Source: Anniella stebbinsi (lineage: Eukaryota > Chordata > Lepidosauria > Squamata > Anniellidae). From it: a stretch of DNA of 64,000 bases. Within the stretch, counting starts at the first letter, position 1, and each line of letters starts with the position of its first letter. The DNA lies in the NCBI GenBank assembly GCA_029215795.1, contig JARDYH010000002.1, positions 13,757,001 through 13,821,000 of the forward strand. The letters are read 5' to 3'. Below the pieces are notes generated by a model. It was not told the DNA's origin, did not search any database, and saw only the letters and a list, made by a program, of their open reading frames with translations. Below are positions 43,554 through 55,229 of the stretch, one piece after another. The position numbers were made by a program, and so were the translations under genes.

Positions 43554-44071
43554 GGCACCAGGTTGGGGAAGGGTGCTCTTGAAAATCTCCTCCCCCAGCA
43601 ACACATTTCTCTTCGGGATAAAAATAATGAATTATTTCCTGTTAAGACCACACCACTTTCCCCCCTCTCCATTTGCCCTTCATCTCCCCTGCAGTTACAT
43701 CCTTTTGAGTGGCTGATTAGAATCACTGGACACAATAGTGGAATTTAAACTCTGTGGCACAAGGCGAGGTAGAGGGATAGCGAGGGGGGAGGGAAAGGAG
43801 GAGGGAAGGATTTAGCATATACTTGATGCGAGAAAGGATAAAAACGTTATTAGCCAAGGAGAGAAAGATTATCAAGCTTCAATGAATTGTCATTTAACAG
43901 AAAAATAATACCCTTCTATGGCACAAAGCCCCTTCTCTTCATCCTCCTGACTCTCATTCTAATAATAAGGCAGTTGAGTAAAGCCCTTAGAAAAAGCGAG
44001 GTCTGCTTGATAAACACACGTAGTATCTGAAATGCAGAGAACTGGAAAAGGAAAGCGATGCGTGATGGAGT
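43554..44071. other. Unassigned stretch
   Basis: Unique-looking, purine-rich in places (43760-43870). No repeat recognised. Confidence 0.4.
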
Positions 44072-44213
44072 ATACCAGGGCAGGATCTGCACTACTGCTT
44101 TATAGTGGTTTATAATGGTTTTGACAACTGTTCAGGCCCAGGACACACTCCGGGTACCATTTTCAAATCGATTTTGAAATTTTATATCCTGCTTGGTGTA
44201 GATCTGGCCTAGG
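44072..44213. mobile_element. MITE fragment, agatctacaccaagcagg family
   Basis: Right end cctgcttggtgtagatctgg as in 43047-43262; 'tttgacaactgttcaggccc' matches its interior. The left end is eroded (gatctgcactactgc). Confidence 0.6.
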
Positions 44214-44483
44214 TCTGTAGCAGTAAGAAAGCTTTATCTGTGGGAGATTTAGCATTGGGATTTGTCTGGCCTTAAGATGGAACTAAACAATACCCAGGGG
44301 AAGTGTGATTCCATCTCCAGACTTGTTCAAAACTGAAAGTGCGTGGCTATCCATTTTTTTTTTTTTTTTTGGAGAGGTGGCACTGGAGTGGGGGGACGTT
44401 CAAACCTGTACCGTTTCCCTGATCAAATTTCCCTCCTCTGCTTCAGTGGCTGTTTGTCCTGGGGGAGGGGGAGGAAATTATGG

Positions 44484-45654
44484 TGAGTGACCATATGGAA
44501 AGGGGATAGGGCTCCTGTATCTTTAACAGTTGCATAGAAAAGGGAATTTCAGCAGGCATCATTTGTATGCATGCAACACCTTGTGAAATTCCCTCTTCAT
44601 CAGTTAAAGCCACAGGAGCCTGCCTGGTGTGACCAGATACAAAAAAGGGCAGGGCTCCTACACAGGGTGGCCATATTTTGGAAACCAAAAAGAGGACAAC
44701 ATGGTTGGCCCCCAAGGAGGCATCCTCACCAACATGTCCGCCCCCAGGGGGCGTGTCCAGCACCAAAGGGGGTGCCCACCTGAACATTGCCTTCGTCACA
44801 TGTCTGATTTTACATCAAACAATTAAGACAAATCTGTTCTACATAACATCTTAATGTTAAAACCACTGAAATAACAAGTGAGACATCCATTCACTCCTAC
44901 TTTTGTAACATTTGCTGTACTTTGTTGCTATACTCTGTGTGATACAGTTTCCCCTTCCCTCAAATATCTTTTCTGATTCTATCCTCACTCTGCCACAAGC
45001 TGCTACTTAACAGGGTTTGTTGCTGGGTGGCTGGCTGGCTGGCTTTTTTATTTATTAATTTTTAAAGTTCAATTTTGTTTTGAAACTTGCTAAAAATCAA
45101 CATATGAACAGATCTGCTTGAAACCTGGCATGGCTAAAGACCTACTTAAGAGCTATCAAGGTGCCAAGTTTCATCTCTTTATCTTTAAAAATGCCAGTTT
45201 TTTTAAAAAAACACACATTTAAAACCTCAATTAAAAAAAAATCCTAAAAAACAATGGATGAACAGAATTGCTTCAAATTTGGCATTGCTAAGGCCCTACC
45301 TAAGGGCTATCATGGTGCCAAGTCTCATCTCTTTATCTTTAAAAATGGTGGAGCTGTGAGCATTTTTGTTAATTCCCATTGACTATAAAGTAGAGCTGCC
45401 CTTTGGGTGGGGGGGGGGAGGATGGGAAAAATCTGGACTTTTCTTCAAATTTCATAATCCCCCCCCTTCCCAGATTTGTTACCAAAAATCCTGACATGTC
45501 CTGGTTTTTCCTGACATATGGTCACCCTACGTGTTGTGATGAAGAGGGAATTTCACCAGGTGCTGCATGTATACAAATGACACTTGCTGAAATTCCCTTT
45601 TCTATTCAACTGTTAAAGATACAGGAGCCTGTCCTCCTTTTCATATGGTCACCC
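44484..45654. mobile_element. TA-flanked MITE interrupted by a second MITE
   Basis: The left part (44484-44672) and right part (45539-45654) together rebuild the 50652-type element: 'gaatttcagcaggcatcatt', 'gaagagggaatttcaccagg', right end ccttttcatatggtcaccc. The insertion occupies 44673-45538. Confidence 0.75.
44673..45538. mobile_element. Inner MITE-like element with gggtgRccatat ends
   Basis: Left end cagggtggccatattttgg and complement of the right end tagggtgaccatatgtcagg. The interior carries two copies of 'tcatctctttatctttaaaa' about 155 bp apart (45171 and 45326), the same word as in the giant fold-back element. Related to 23756-24107. Confidence 0.6.
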
Positions 45655-45834
45655 TATAGGAAATACATGTAGAAACAGCATCTGAAGTGAGGAAAAAGCA
45701 AAAAAACAGTGCAATGGAAATGGTTAAGCATCCCTTCCCTTCACTGCTTCTCTAAAGAAACTTCCTCCCACCCCATGGTTGTATTTTAGTTTTTTAAAAA
45801 AAATGTGACTAGTGCTAGCAAAAATAGTCAAATA

Positions 45835-46075
45835 AAGGAGTAGTTTCATTTCTCTGCTTAAGATTCATTCCCTGGTTCAATTTCATTTCTTCAGTTAAGT
45901 TTCATTTCTTCAAGATTGAAACGGTACATTCTTTTTTGGGGGAGAGGGGAAGAGAGCCAGCCAGACCAAAGCCAGAGAAAGACTAGACCATGAGGAAGGA
46001 GAAGAAAGGTGCAGCTTGAAGAAGTCTAGGTGCATCTTAGGGTAAAAGAACTTGCATTTTTGCACCTGCTGTGCT
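45835..46075 (+). mobile_element. LTR-like repeat fragment, second copy
   Basis: Parallels 26045-26345 with 'gtagtttcatttctctgctt', 'ttcagttaagtttcatttct' and 'gggtaaaagaacttgcattt'. The TATA segment is not preserved. Confidence 0.4.
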
Positions 46076-46109
46076 AATCTTGAAGTGTCTCACCCCACAC
46101 TCACCCCTA

Positions 46110-46251
46110 CATCTACAGCCTCAACCCCATGTTATTTGGAAGGGGAAGGTAAAAAGAAGGAAGGTGAGACTCTTCAGTTCACCCCACATCTACAGCCTCA
46201 ACCCCATGTTACTGGGAAGGGGAAGGTAAAAAGAAGGAAGGTGAGACTCTT
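46110..46251. repeat. Two-copy 76-bp tandem duplication
   Basis: 'acatctacagcctcaacccc' starts at 46110 and again at 46186; the copies share 'aaaaagaaggaaggtgagac'. A few substitutions separate them. No function suggested. Confidence 0.9.
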
Positions 46252-46340
46252 TAGGAGGTAGGGATCCATAAAAAGTCAATCAGGGGGGCAGGTCATAAGG
46301 AATCCTGACAGCATGAATGTCCTAACTAGTGTCCAAAAAT

Positions 46341-46954
46341 CACACACACACACACACACACACTACAGGTTCCTGTAGCTAGTCACATGATATCTTATTA
46401 CAATTCACCAGAATAAAAAATGAGCTGAAGAGGTTGGGGTCTCAGATCAAACAATAATTTACACCATCACGATGTTCTCAAGAGGACTTGAGCACAATTA
46501 GCAAGAGACATGAAAGGATTCCAAAATGGCGTTGTTATTCACACACTGTAAAAGTCTTGTTTGGTTCTGCTTGATGTAGTCTCCTCTCATTATTTTCTGC
46601 AACACACACACTCACACACTCACACACACACACTTTCTCCCGGACAGACAACTAACCACAAATCATCTTTTCTTTAGCAATCTCTAGTGAACTGTGCCAA
46701 TGGAAATATTGCACTTCACTCGACTAGACAAGATGTTCTAGTATAAAGGTTATTATGTTAAGGGTTTAAATGGCTTTGCAGATACCTGTCTCTGAAAATG
46801 AAATGTGTGTATGTGTGTGTGTGTGTGTATGTGAAAGTGAAAGTGAAATGGAAACAACAACAAATAGTATTTGTCAGCAGGTGGACAATGGATCACTACA
46901 CAACAGACCAACATGGCTACTCCTTGTGTGTGTGTGTGTGTGTGTATGTGTGTG
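46341..46954. repeat. Cluster of four CA/TG microsatellites
   Basis: (CA)n at 46341-46363 and 46602-46634; (TG)n at 46804-46830 and 46925-46954. Two have the CA and two the TG strand on top, with unique DNA between them. Confidence 0.9.
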
Positions 46955-47069
46955 CAGAGTCGTGCCCTAAATGTAGCTATAGAGCCAAAATGCGATGTCA
47001 CCTGATGAAGCATATAAATCCACTCAACTTGTAACATCTGACTAGATTACGAATTGAGCACTATTTATT

Positions 47070-47196
47070 TTCGCCAGAGGTTCCCAAGTAGATTCAGCAC
47101 CTCGGATAGCTTCTTTAGAGTTCTGGCTGGTTCTGACTGAAACCCAGAATAGATTCACAGCCCCACTGAAATCGGAGCCACCAGCCTCCACTGGTG
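47070..47196. mobile_element. hAT MITE, CAGTGGAGGCTGGTG family, right part
   Basis: 'gggtttcagtc'-type interior in complement and right end ccaccagcctccactgg. The left end is absent. Confidence 0.6.
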
Positions 47197-47711
47197 TCTG
47201 CTCTCCCCACCCACTGGAATGCCCCCTTTCCTCTCTCCCCAAAGTTGCATTTGTGACCTTGGGAAACAGTCACCGCAGTCCTTTCTGTGGCAGCCCCTGA
47301 GGGGTTGGGAGTGGGGCGGAGGCAGTGGGGGGGGGGAGCAGGAGAGAGGGAGGATCTTGAAGTCCTCCTCTCAAAGTGTTCACAGACTCTGGAGAGGGAT
47401 GATGAAAAACCCTATGGTCACTGGGACACTTTCTGAACACCATAGGATTATGCTCGAAGCGGTTTTCCTGTAATTGTATAGCGAAAGGGTGATTTGTTAC
47501 ATAAAGAGATAGCTGGCATTGGGATTTGGGTTTCTAACCGACGGCCTTTTCAGAAAGAATAGTTGAAAGCATCCTCTGAAAATTGAATTTCAAAAAAGTT
47601 GCTTTTGATATTGGGAACAGAGAGCTTTGGCTATGGGGCAAGGAAATGTAATAAATAAAGGGGGCACATTTTGGATTCGTACACTTTGGTTCTATGGCAG
47701 TGGATTCAGAT
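47197..47711. other. Unassigned stretch
   Basis: G-rich run at 47300-47350; otherwise nothing recognised. Confidence 0.4.
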
Positions 47712-47828
47712 GCAGCTCATTTATTATGTTTTCATTACATTCTTCATTGGAGGAGCTCAAGGTGGCATAAATGTGGCTTGACATCTTTCCCTTTGTTATC
47801 CTTACAACAAACTTGTGAGGTAGGCTAC

Positions 47829-48534
47829 CAACTTCGGCTGGTGGCCCAGCTATGACCCTATATGGACAAGAATAACCTGGCTTCAGTTGTCTATTCTCAA
47901 GTAACCTCCAAGCTAGATTACTGCTATACACTCTATGTGGCATTGCCTGTGAAGATGGCTCAGAAGCTGCAGCTTGTGCAAAATGTGTCGGCCAAATTGA
48001 TAACGGGGCCCAGGAGGTTCGAACATATAAGACCGACTCTGGCCTGCTTACATTGGCTGCTTGCATGTTTCCGAGCCTGGTTCAAGGTGCTAGTTCTAAC
48101 CTATAAAGCCTTACTGGACTTGGGACCAAAATATCTGATGGAATGCCTTTCCCGACTTGAACCTACCCATATACTACTCTCAACATATAAGGTGCCTACT
48201 CTGAGGGAGGCTCGGGAGATGGCAACAAGGGAGAGGGCCTTCTCTGTGATGGCCCCCAGTTATGGAATGATTTCCCCGATGAAGCCCACCTGGTGCCAAC
48301 ATTGCTATCTTTTCGGTGCCAGATCAAGACTTTTCTGTTTTCCCAGGCATTTAGCAATATCCCAGATCTGTTTTAGGTTTGGCTGATAGTTGATACTTGT
48401 TTTTAGATGTATGTTCTTGTGTATACTGCCTGTGGTATGTTTTTATGGTTTTAAATTTTGTATATCATTTTTAATGCTTTAATCTTATGTAAACCACCCA
48501 GACAGCTTTGGTTCTAGGGTGGTACAGAAAGGTA
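47829..48534 (+). mobile_element. L2-like LINE, 3' end
   Basis: An ORF at 47862-48386 reads 'SKLDYCYTLYVALPVKMAQK', 'LQLVQNVSAKLITG', 'LHWLLACFRAWFKVLVLTYK' and 'RERAFSVMAPSYG', the C-terminal tail of L2-type reverse transcriptase. It is open for 174 codons although the copy is 5'-truncated. The 3' UTR ends at 'ctagggtggtacagaaaggt' and passes into a (TAA)n tract, which then received the R4 element. Confidence 0.85.
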
Positions 48535-48575
<41 letters not shown>

Positions 48576-48987
48576 ATACGGACAAGACAATACCTTGCAA
48601 CCAACCAGACATAATGTTCATAGACAAAAAAGAAAAACACACATACCTCATTGACATAGCAATACCGAATGACAAAAATGTTGTTGAAAAGGAAGAAGAA
48701 AAGAGAGACAAATATACGCCACTGGCCATGGAAGTCAAAGAACTATGGCAACAGGAAAAGGTCACAATTATTCCGTTAGTCACATCAGTCACTGGCATCA
48801 CGTCAAAAAATTACACAGAAAACCTCCAGAAGCTGGGCCTACCAGAATACATCGACACCAACATCCAGAAAGCAGTCATACTTAAAACATGCTCAATTGT
48901 CAGGAAATTCCTGAATCTGTAAAAGACAGCATGACTTGGCAAAGCCCGTCATGTCCATCTAGAAAAACCGCCATGAGCGAGAAAGAG

Positions 48988-49022
<35 letters not shown>
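48535..49022 (+). mobile_element. R4/Dong-like LINE, 3' fragment inside a TAA microsatellite
   Basis: (AAT)n at 48535-48573 and (TAA)n at 48990-49022 enclose a fragment that encodes the C-terminus of a LINE with a restriction-enzyme-like endonuclease: 'QPDIMFIDKKEKHTYLIDIA' shows the PD...D pair, then 'KYTPLAMEVKELWQQEKVTI' and 'TGITSKNYTENLQKLGLPEY'. The ORF 48614-48922 ends in a stop, followed by a short 3' UTR. Dong-type elements are known to insert into TAA repeats, which this fits. 5'-truncated. Confidence 0.8.
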
Positions 49023-49023
<1 letters not shown>

Positions 49024-49127
49024 TGACAACAGACTGAGAGTGATTTAGCTTCCTGGGTAAGTGGGGAATAGAATGTTGGTCACCCCAGTCCTGGCCCAAA
49101 ACCCTGCTACATCACACTGGCTCTTAA

Positions 49128-49768
49128 ATGTTTGCTCTAAGAATGGAGACAACTAGGATGAATGGAATCTGTTTGGCAGAATGGCAGGATGTGAATGTCA
49201 TAAATAAGTAGAATTAATCGCCAACCTGCCCATTGATATAGCAGGAGGATATGAGATATTGATGATGATGATTGCGGAGTCGAAAGGCTCTCAACGCTGC
49301 CTGGATCCATTTAGTGTCATAACTGGCATTGCAATATTAGGGGAAGAAGTCGATGCGGTGCTCCTGTATTGCTCAGCTCATGGCCATCAGAGAAATGGGA
49401 TTACCTGGTGGTCATTGTATCAAGGGTGATCCCACAAATAGAGCTCAGGGGATGGATTTAGCCTCAGGACACTAGTTAATCAAACGTTTTGCTGTAAAGG
49501 GCAAAAGCTAAAGCACCAGATACTTCGGCTGTCAAAGAAAAAAGAGGGAGAAACCCCCCCCGATCTGTTTCAGTGACCCTCCAGGAATATTGACAAATCA
49601 TATTCTGACCTTAAACGTGCACAGAGAGACTCAGATAATAGCTTTAGGCAGGCAATTAGGTGCAATCTGCAACTCTCTCAAAGCCCAAGCTTTTTACTTG
49701 GTCCTGCCAGGAATAGAAGATCTTCAAGATTGGGGTACGCCACTGCCCGGCCAGTGTGGCAACATGGC
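49128..49768. other. Unassigned stretch
   Basis: Contains a short (GAT)n near 49259. Otherwise unique-looking DNA. Confidence 0.4.
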
Positions 49769-49895
49769 TTATTTATTTATTTATTTATTGCATTTTTATA
49801 CCGCCCCATAGCCGAAGCTCTCTGGGCGGTTCACAAAAATTAAAACCATGAAATCATTTTAAAATATATAAAACAAGGCACAATTTAAAAACACA
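49769..49895 (-). mobile_element. L2-like LINE 3' terminus, inverted
   Basis: (TTTA)n at 49769-49790, then 'ataccgccccatagccgaag' and 'ctctctgggcggttcacaaa', the inverted 3' end. Well preserved. Confidence 0.8.
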
Positions 49896-49939
49896 GAATG
49901 TCTTGCACTGTCACACTCGCGACTGGAATGTCTTCACTA

Positions 49940-50247
49940 AAGTGGCCATGTGTCCTACCTTTCCAGAACACAGTCCTCTATTTGGAGAGCTTCCAGAGGA
50001 CTGACCTTTATTTTGAAGACATCCTCTACTTGAAAAGATGTCCAGTCCAAAGCTGGTTTAAAGGTAAAGAGCCCCACAGTGGAACAGCATAGACCTTAGA
50101 ATCTGGACAGCGCACTTGATCATGGTGAGATGTACTGAATTTCTATCTAAATTGTAGTGATAATCTCCTAATCTTCATCTGTACACATACATTAGCATTC
50201 ACAAATTTTATGTACATCACGGTCGTCTTTTTGCCTAGTGGCCACCT
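49940..50247. mobile_element. TA-flanked element, uninterrupted copy of the 4828-5756 family
   Basis: Left end aagtggccatgtgtcct, right end in complement aggtggccactaggc; TA on both sides. 'ccaaagctggtttaaaggta' and 'ggtgagatgtactgaatttc' match the halves of the 4828 copy on either side of its CR1. Confidence 0.6.
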
Positions 50248-50651
50248 TATCATTATTGGGAATATTGCAACCTCATCTGCAAGTTACAGGAAGGGGGCAG
50301 TGTTGCAATTAGTCCATGGAAATTTGGGCATAACTAGCCTTAGGATCTCTATAGCCTACAGTGTGGTTCTTCCTTCCTGTTCCTTCCCCTCTCTGTCTCT
50401 GCCTTCCTCCATTGCCGGGAGCCCATGGCTTGCTCTCTCACTCCTGCCAGTGTGATAGAATACGAAGAAATGGACTGAGCAAACTCTGTGTGAAACTATG
50501 CGCTCTACCTGCATCTTTATATGGAACAAACGGTGAGTAAACCATTTTGCCTTTCTTCATTAAAGAAGAAACTTTTGTGTGCATGTGGGACTAGTAAAAG
50601 CTCATTCAGTTCTGCCCTTTCTCTCTCTCTGCTTACTATGTTGTTAACATA
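50248..50651. other. Unassigned stretch
   Basis: Pyrimidine-rich segment at 50365-50450; nothing recognised. Confidence 0.4.
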
Positions 50652-50966
50652 GGCTGACCATATGAAAAGGAGGACAGGACTCATGTAACTTTAACAGTTG
50701 CAGAGAAAAGGGAATTTCAGCTGGCGTCATTTGTATGCAATTAGTACCTGGTGAAATCCCCTCTACATCACAACAGTTAAAGTTGCAGGCACTATACTAG
50801 AGTGACCAGATACAAAAGAGGGCAAGGCCCCTGCAGCTTTAATATTGTAATGAAGAGGGAATTTCACTAGGTACGAATTGCATACAAATTATGTCTGCTG
50901 AAATTCCCTTTTCTGTACAACTGTTAAAGTTACATGAGCCCTGTCCTCCTTTTCATATGGTCAGCC
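50652..50966. mobile_element. TA-flanked MITE, near-complete copy
   Basis: Left end ggctgaccatatgaaaagga and right end tccttttcatatggtcagcc are exact complements; TA at 50650-50651 and 50967-50968. The interior has the four-segment alternating fold-back of 40937-41233. Probably the least damaged copy of its family here. Confidence 0.85.
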
Positions 50967-50968
50967 TA

Positions 50969-52446
50969 GTTAACAGGAGGCAGCAATAACAACTAATTCC
51001 CATCAAACTTCACCAGTGGAAAATAACAGGTACAGTGAGGTATGAAATGCTGGCAAATGCCCTGATCAAGCGCAGGACGCTACACATATGGAAACATGCT
51101 TCCCAAAGCATAACCTAGCCAGATGGGCAATAGTGTATATCTACAGGTGCTGGGTTATGGTTCCTCTCTTCAGTCCAACATACATCCAGAGCCCTTTCAT
51201 GAAGGATAAAATTGTGCTGCTTGGTTGTTCAGCCCTCCTCTTCCACATCAAACAGCTGGTCAGTGGGGTTTTAGTTTTCTTTGAAATGACACTTATGTAC
51301 CCACCCGCAGCTGATTTATAGCGGCTGCTTTGGATTCAAGAGATATTTTTTTTAGCATTCGTATGTGAGTACTGCCAGAAGCTGAATGCTTCTGAGGAGG
51401 TCTTCTTCCATTTTATCTGTTTTCTGCTGATAATTGAAGGCATTTAAATACGCATTTGACTCTTGCTTAATTTTATTTATTGACCGTTAGTTTTGGCTCG
51501 TTGTGTTTTCCTTCTCTGCTACTCTTAGCTTGCTGTAAATGTATTCCAATGCTTTGCTTATTATTTTTATATTGTGGCTCCCTTATTGGAGGGGAAAAGA
51601 CAGTGGAGTGTAATTCCTTATATAAATAATAAATCCTACTTATATTTTAGATTGCATCTCTTTGTACCTTCGCCAACTCTGCTACATCTGTTTTGGGGCA
51701 GGACAACTAAAAATGGCTCACAATGTCACACCTGGTATGGATTATACGCTGTTAGATTTTTTTTTATTTTCCAGATCAGGTTTTGTAAAAGTTGAACTAA
51801 ATCTAGACACTTCAAAGAGCGTCCCTGCCCATTCCTGCCCCATCCTTCATTTCAGTAATAGTGTTTCTTTTCCCGAGATAATCAAAGCTGCAGGATCATC
51901 GCTTCTCACCGCCGGGAGGTTAACACCAACCTACATCCATATTTTTGCAACTAAACAAGGTAGCCTGCTGTCAGGTGCTGCCTCTGCCTTGATATGTGAG
52001 CACTGCTCTGCCAAGGAATCTCACCTGACCATGCCCAACTTAGCATAATTTGATTTTGATCTGAAAATGGTCCGCTCCTTTGCTTGGCTGTGGATGGGTT
52101 GAAGGGTGACAGGAGTCTGGGAAGAGGCTTGGCAGGGAATCACACGAAGGCAAAGTAAGGTAAAAGGGTGGATTGCTTCCTCCTTTGCAGCCTGTTGAGT
52201 TGCATTTCTTCTCAGAATGCTTCTGTGGTGCCGCTGCAAGTGCTGCTTTCAGGTTTTTGAGGGCCCATGGGCAAGACACCCTTAATGCTCCCCCACTACC
52301 TTAGTGAAACTACCTCCTCATTGCCATTGTCACCAGCTGCTGCTTCTGTCTCTTTGTGACCACTGGCTTGCTTGACAAATAGAGAACCAGTAGGCAGGGT
52401 AAGTAGGCAGGGGCATCTACTGCTCCTCCTTCTCACCACCACTGTT
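50969..52446. other. Unassigned stretch
   Basis: About 1.5 kb with no recognised repeat. The ORF at 51662-52048 (128 codons) has no domain. Region 51340-51560 is AT-rich with 'ttattgaccgttagttttgg' and could be conserved non-coding, untested. Confidence 0.35.
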
Positions 52447-52656
52447 AGGAACATAAGAACATAGGAAGCTGCCTTCTACTGAGTCAGACCATTGGCCCGA
52501 TCAAGCCCCGTATTGTCGACACTGACTGGCAGCTGTAGCTCTCCAGGGTTCCAGGCAGGATTCTTTCCTCGTCCTTCCTGGAGAAGCTGGGGATCAAACC
52601 TGGGACCTTCTAAATGCAAAGCAGGTGCTCTATCACACTGAACTATGGACCTCCCC
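52447..52656 (-). mobile_element. tRNA-derived SINE with CR1-like tail, inverted
   Basis: The minus strand begins 'ggggaggtccatagttcagt' (tRNA-like head), B-box-like 'ccaggtttgatcccc', and finishes 'ctgactcagtagaaggcagc' with ttatgttc repeats. The CR1-like octamer tail implies CR1 machinery mobilised it. Same family as 22995-23432. Confidence 0.8.
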
Positions 52657-52730
52657 ATCTAGTCTGGGCAGGAGCAAGAGGCAGGTGAGTGAGCAGGTTG
52701 TAATGGTGAGGATGAAGACCAACTCCAGGG

Positions 52731-53112
52731 GACATAAAAGCATAGGAAAAGCCATGCTAGATCAGACCAAGGGTCCATCTAATCTTGCATTCTCTTCATA
52801 CAGTGGCCAACCAGCTGCCCATGGGAAACCTATAAACAGGTCATGAACGCAACAGCACCCTCACACCCATGTACCCCAACAACTGGTGCTCATAGGCATA
52901 CTGTGTATGATACTGGAGGTAGCATACAGCCATCAAGGCTAGTACCCATTGATAGCCTTCCCCTCCAGGAATTTGTCTAACCCCCTTTTCAAGCCATCAC
53001 TACATCTTGCGGAGGTGAATTCCATAGTTTAACTATGTGCTGTGTGAAGAAGTCCTTCCTTTGATCTGTCTTGAATCTCCCATCAATCAGCTTCATGGGA
53101 TGAAGCTGATTG
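52731..53112 (-). mobile_element. CR1 LINE 3' end (ttatgttc subfamily), inverted
   Basis: 'gccatgctagatcagaccaa', 'cagtggccaaccagctgccc', 'gaattccatagtttaactat', 'gaatctcccatcaatcagct'. This is the complement of 28785-29046 and 39655-39955 and extends further upstream in the element. Non-coding in this copy. Confidence 0.85.
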
Positions 53113-53731
53113 TTTTTTTTTTAATGTTATTTGAACTGGAGACTTTATCAGAGTAACTCAGCCAATGGCAGTCAGATTCCCTTTTGACTGCCCAGCCCCT
53201 CTGTGACAGCTATGTATCTGAACCAATGACTACAGGAGGCTTCATCATCACTAGAGACTCCCGTAGGACAATACTGATTTCTGTAGCCAAAGGGGGTACG
53301 TTTTATTTCTGTATTCTCCATGAAATTTGGGAGCAGCCGTGGTTGGCAGTAAAGTGACAACCGTGTCCTTCGATACTTGAATGGATTTGCTATAGCATAT
53401 TTCCCTTTCACTTTTGTGGCAGACATGTTAAACAAATGCCCCATAATTCTTCTGGAAAACCAGACTTGTTCTTTAATGAAATCTGTCTCTCCTTGAGGCA
53501 GAGAGGTTAAAAATAACCCACTCAGCTAAGTGACCAGTACTTTCTCCATGCATGCACACACGCAGCAGTTAGCCAGTCTCAATTTGGGAACCATTTGACA
53601 ACTTTTCCTTTCTCCAGCCACAATGTCTTCCTTCTTCTAATACAAGAAAATGGTCACCCTACCAGCCAGTACTACCCTCAGCCAATGCATGCATGGTTAG
53701 CTTTGACAAAAGCCAGATTATTTGACTAAAT
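53113..53731. other. Unassigned stretch
   Basis: Nothing recognised; near 53650 'aaaatggtcaccctac' looks like an isolated MITE terminus. Confidence 0.4.
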
Positions 53732-53862
53732 CAGGCTTTACCAAACTGGCACCTTCCAGATACGTTGTACTGCAACTCCCATCATCCTCAGACAACATGA
53801 GAATTATAGGATGATGGGGGCATGGCATAATGGGAGTGAAAGCACCAGGTTGGCCAAGGGTG
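53732..53862. mobile_element. hAT-like MITE with actcccatcatcc fold-back
   Basis: Left end caggctttaccaaactgg and complement of the right end cacccttggccaacctgg are similar; the core has 'caactcccatcatcctca' and 'ggatgatgggggcatgg'. Similar to 41688-41775. Confidence 0.55.
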
Positions 53863-54777
53863 GACTAGATATTCTCCTGCCTCCCTGTAACCCAAAACTG
53901 CTGATATTAAAACATTTTGCCATACGTCTGACCTGGGGAACATTTCATTCTGTGTGGGGAAAATAATACATATATTCGCATGCTCCCTGTTGCATGAAGT
54001 ATTTGCTATCTGTGTGAATGTGGCCGCCTTGACTAGCTGGATTGTCTTCTAAGTGTTGCCTACAGCAGCAGAGTGCCACCTCAAGTACTGTTTGAAACTG
54101 CTACCTTAGCATCTTTTGGAATTTCACAGTTTATCTCAAGATTGCCCTGTTTATTCTCTCCCTAACCTGGGTTCTAAGAAAGGTTCAAAGAAAGCAGGTG
54201 CAGAGTGGGAAAAAATGGGAAATGCCTTCAGAAATATTTGTGGATGTTTTGCGACCATTTTTTGTAAAGAAAGACACACACCACACACACACATATGAAA
54301 CAGCTAACCAGAAGTAATAAGAAAGAAGGGATAAAATAGTGGATGAAAGAATGAAAAAAAGGGGGAATGTAAGTTAGAAAGAAATGAGATGTAATGTTTT
54401 ATCAGGCCCAACGATGGAGTTCAAGGAAAAAAATAGGCAACATGGGGGGAAAATGGTAAGACAACATACATCATCAGCACAATAAATTTGGTAGAAAGAA
54501 TGGATTAGATGGGTGCTGCTCTTAGGAGAGTTAATGGAGAAGAGGGGGGAATATGAAATGGGTTTTAATGGTTTTGAGTAAGGAAGCAATCCTATGTCCC
54601 CTACACAGCATTTTGGGGGATGTATGATTTTTTTAAAAAATATATTTTCTGGTTCAGAGCTCATAGACAGTGCTCCAAGCTGGGGCCCAGGAAACTGCGC
54701 TCCCTGCCCCTTTCCCTGCCTTCTGGCAGCCAGTGCAGAGCAAACTGCAGTGGCTGCCTCTCTGTGCTCATAAAGTA
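53863..54777. other. Unassigned stretch
   Basis: A/G-rich around 54320-54460 and 54540-54560. No repeat or exon recognised. Confidence 0.4.
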
Positions 54778-55191
54778 GGGTGACCAGATAAAATCCAGGT
54801 CAGGGCTCATGTAACTTTAACAGTTGTCGAGAAAAGGGAATTTCAGCCAGAGTCATTTGTATGCAATTAGTTCCTGGTGATATTCCCTCTTCATCACCAC
54901 AGTTCAAGGTGCAGGCACTATACTAGAGTGACCATATACAAAAGAAAGCGGGGCCCCTGCAACTTTAACTGTTGTGATGAAGAAGGAATTTCACCAGGAA
55001 CTAATTGCATACAAATAAAGACTGATCTCTTCCGGCAGGCCTACCCAGATGAATTTTAAAGTGTTTTATTGGTGTTTTATTGGTATTTTAATGATGTATT
55101 GGTTTTATGTGCTTTTAATCAGTTTTGTATTTTATGTTTAATGCTGTTCCCCGCCTCGATCCGTTGGGAGAAGTGGGTAATAAATAAATAA

Positions 55192-55229
<38 letters not shown>

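Larger units (their letters stand above)
47712..49127 (-). mobile_element. Sauria-type SINE, inverted, split by L2 and R4 insertions
   Basis: The tail and body lie at 47712-47828 ('cattacattcttcattggag', 'cttgtgaggtaggct') and the head at 49025-49127 ('gactgagagtgatttagctt', 'ctacatcacactggctctt'). The gap holds an L2 3' end, a TAA tract and an R4 fragment. Both SINE parts are diverged, which fits its being the oldest layer. Confidence 0.6.
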
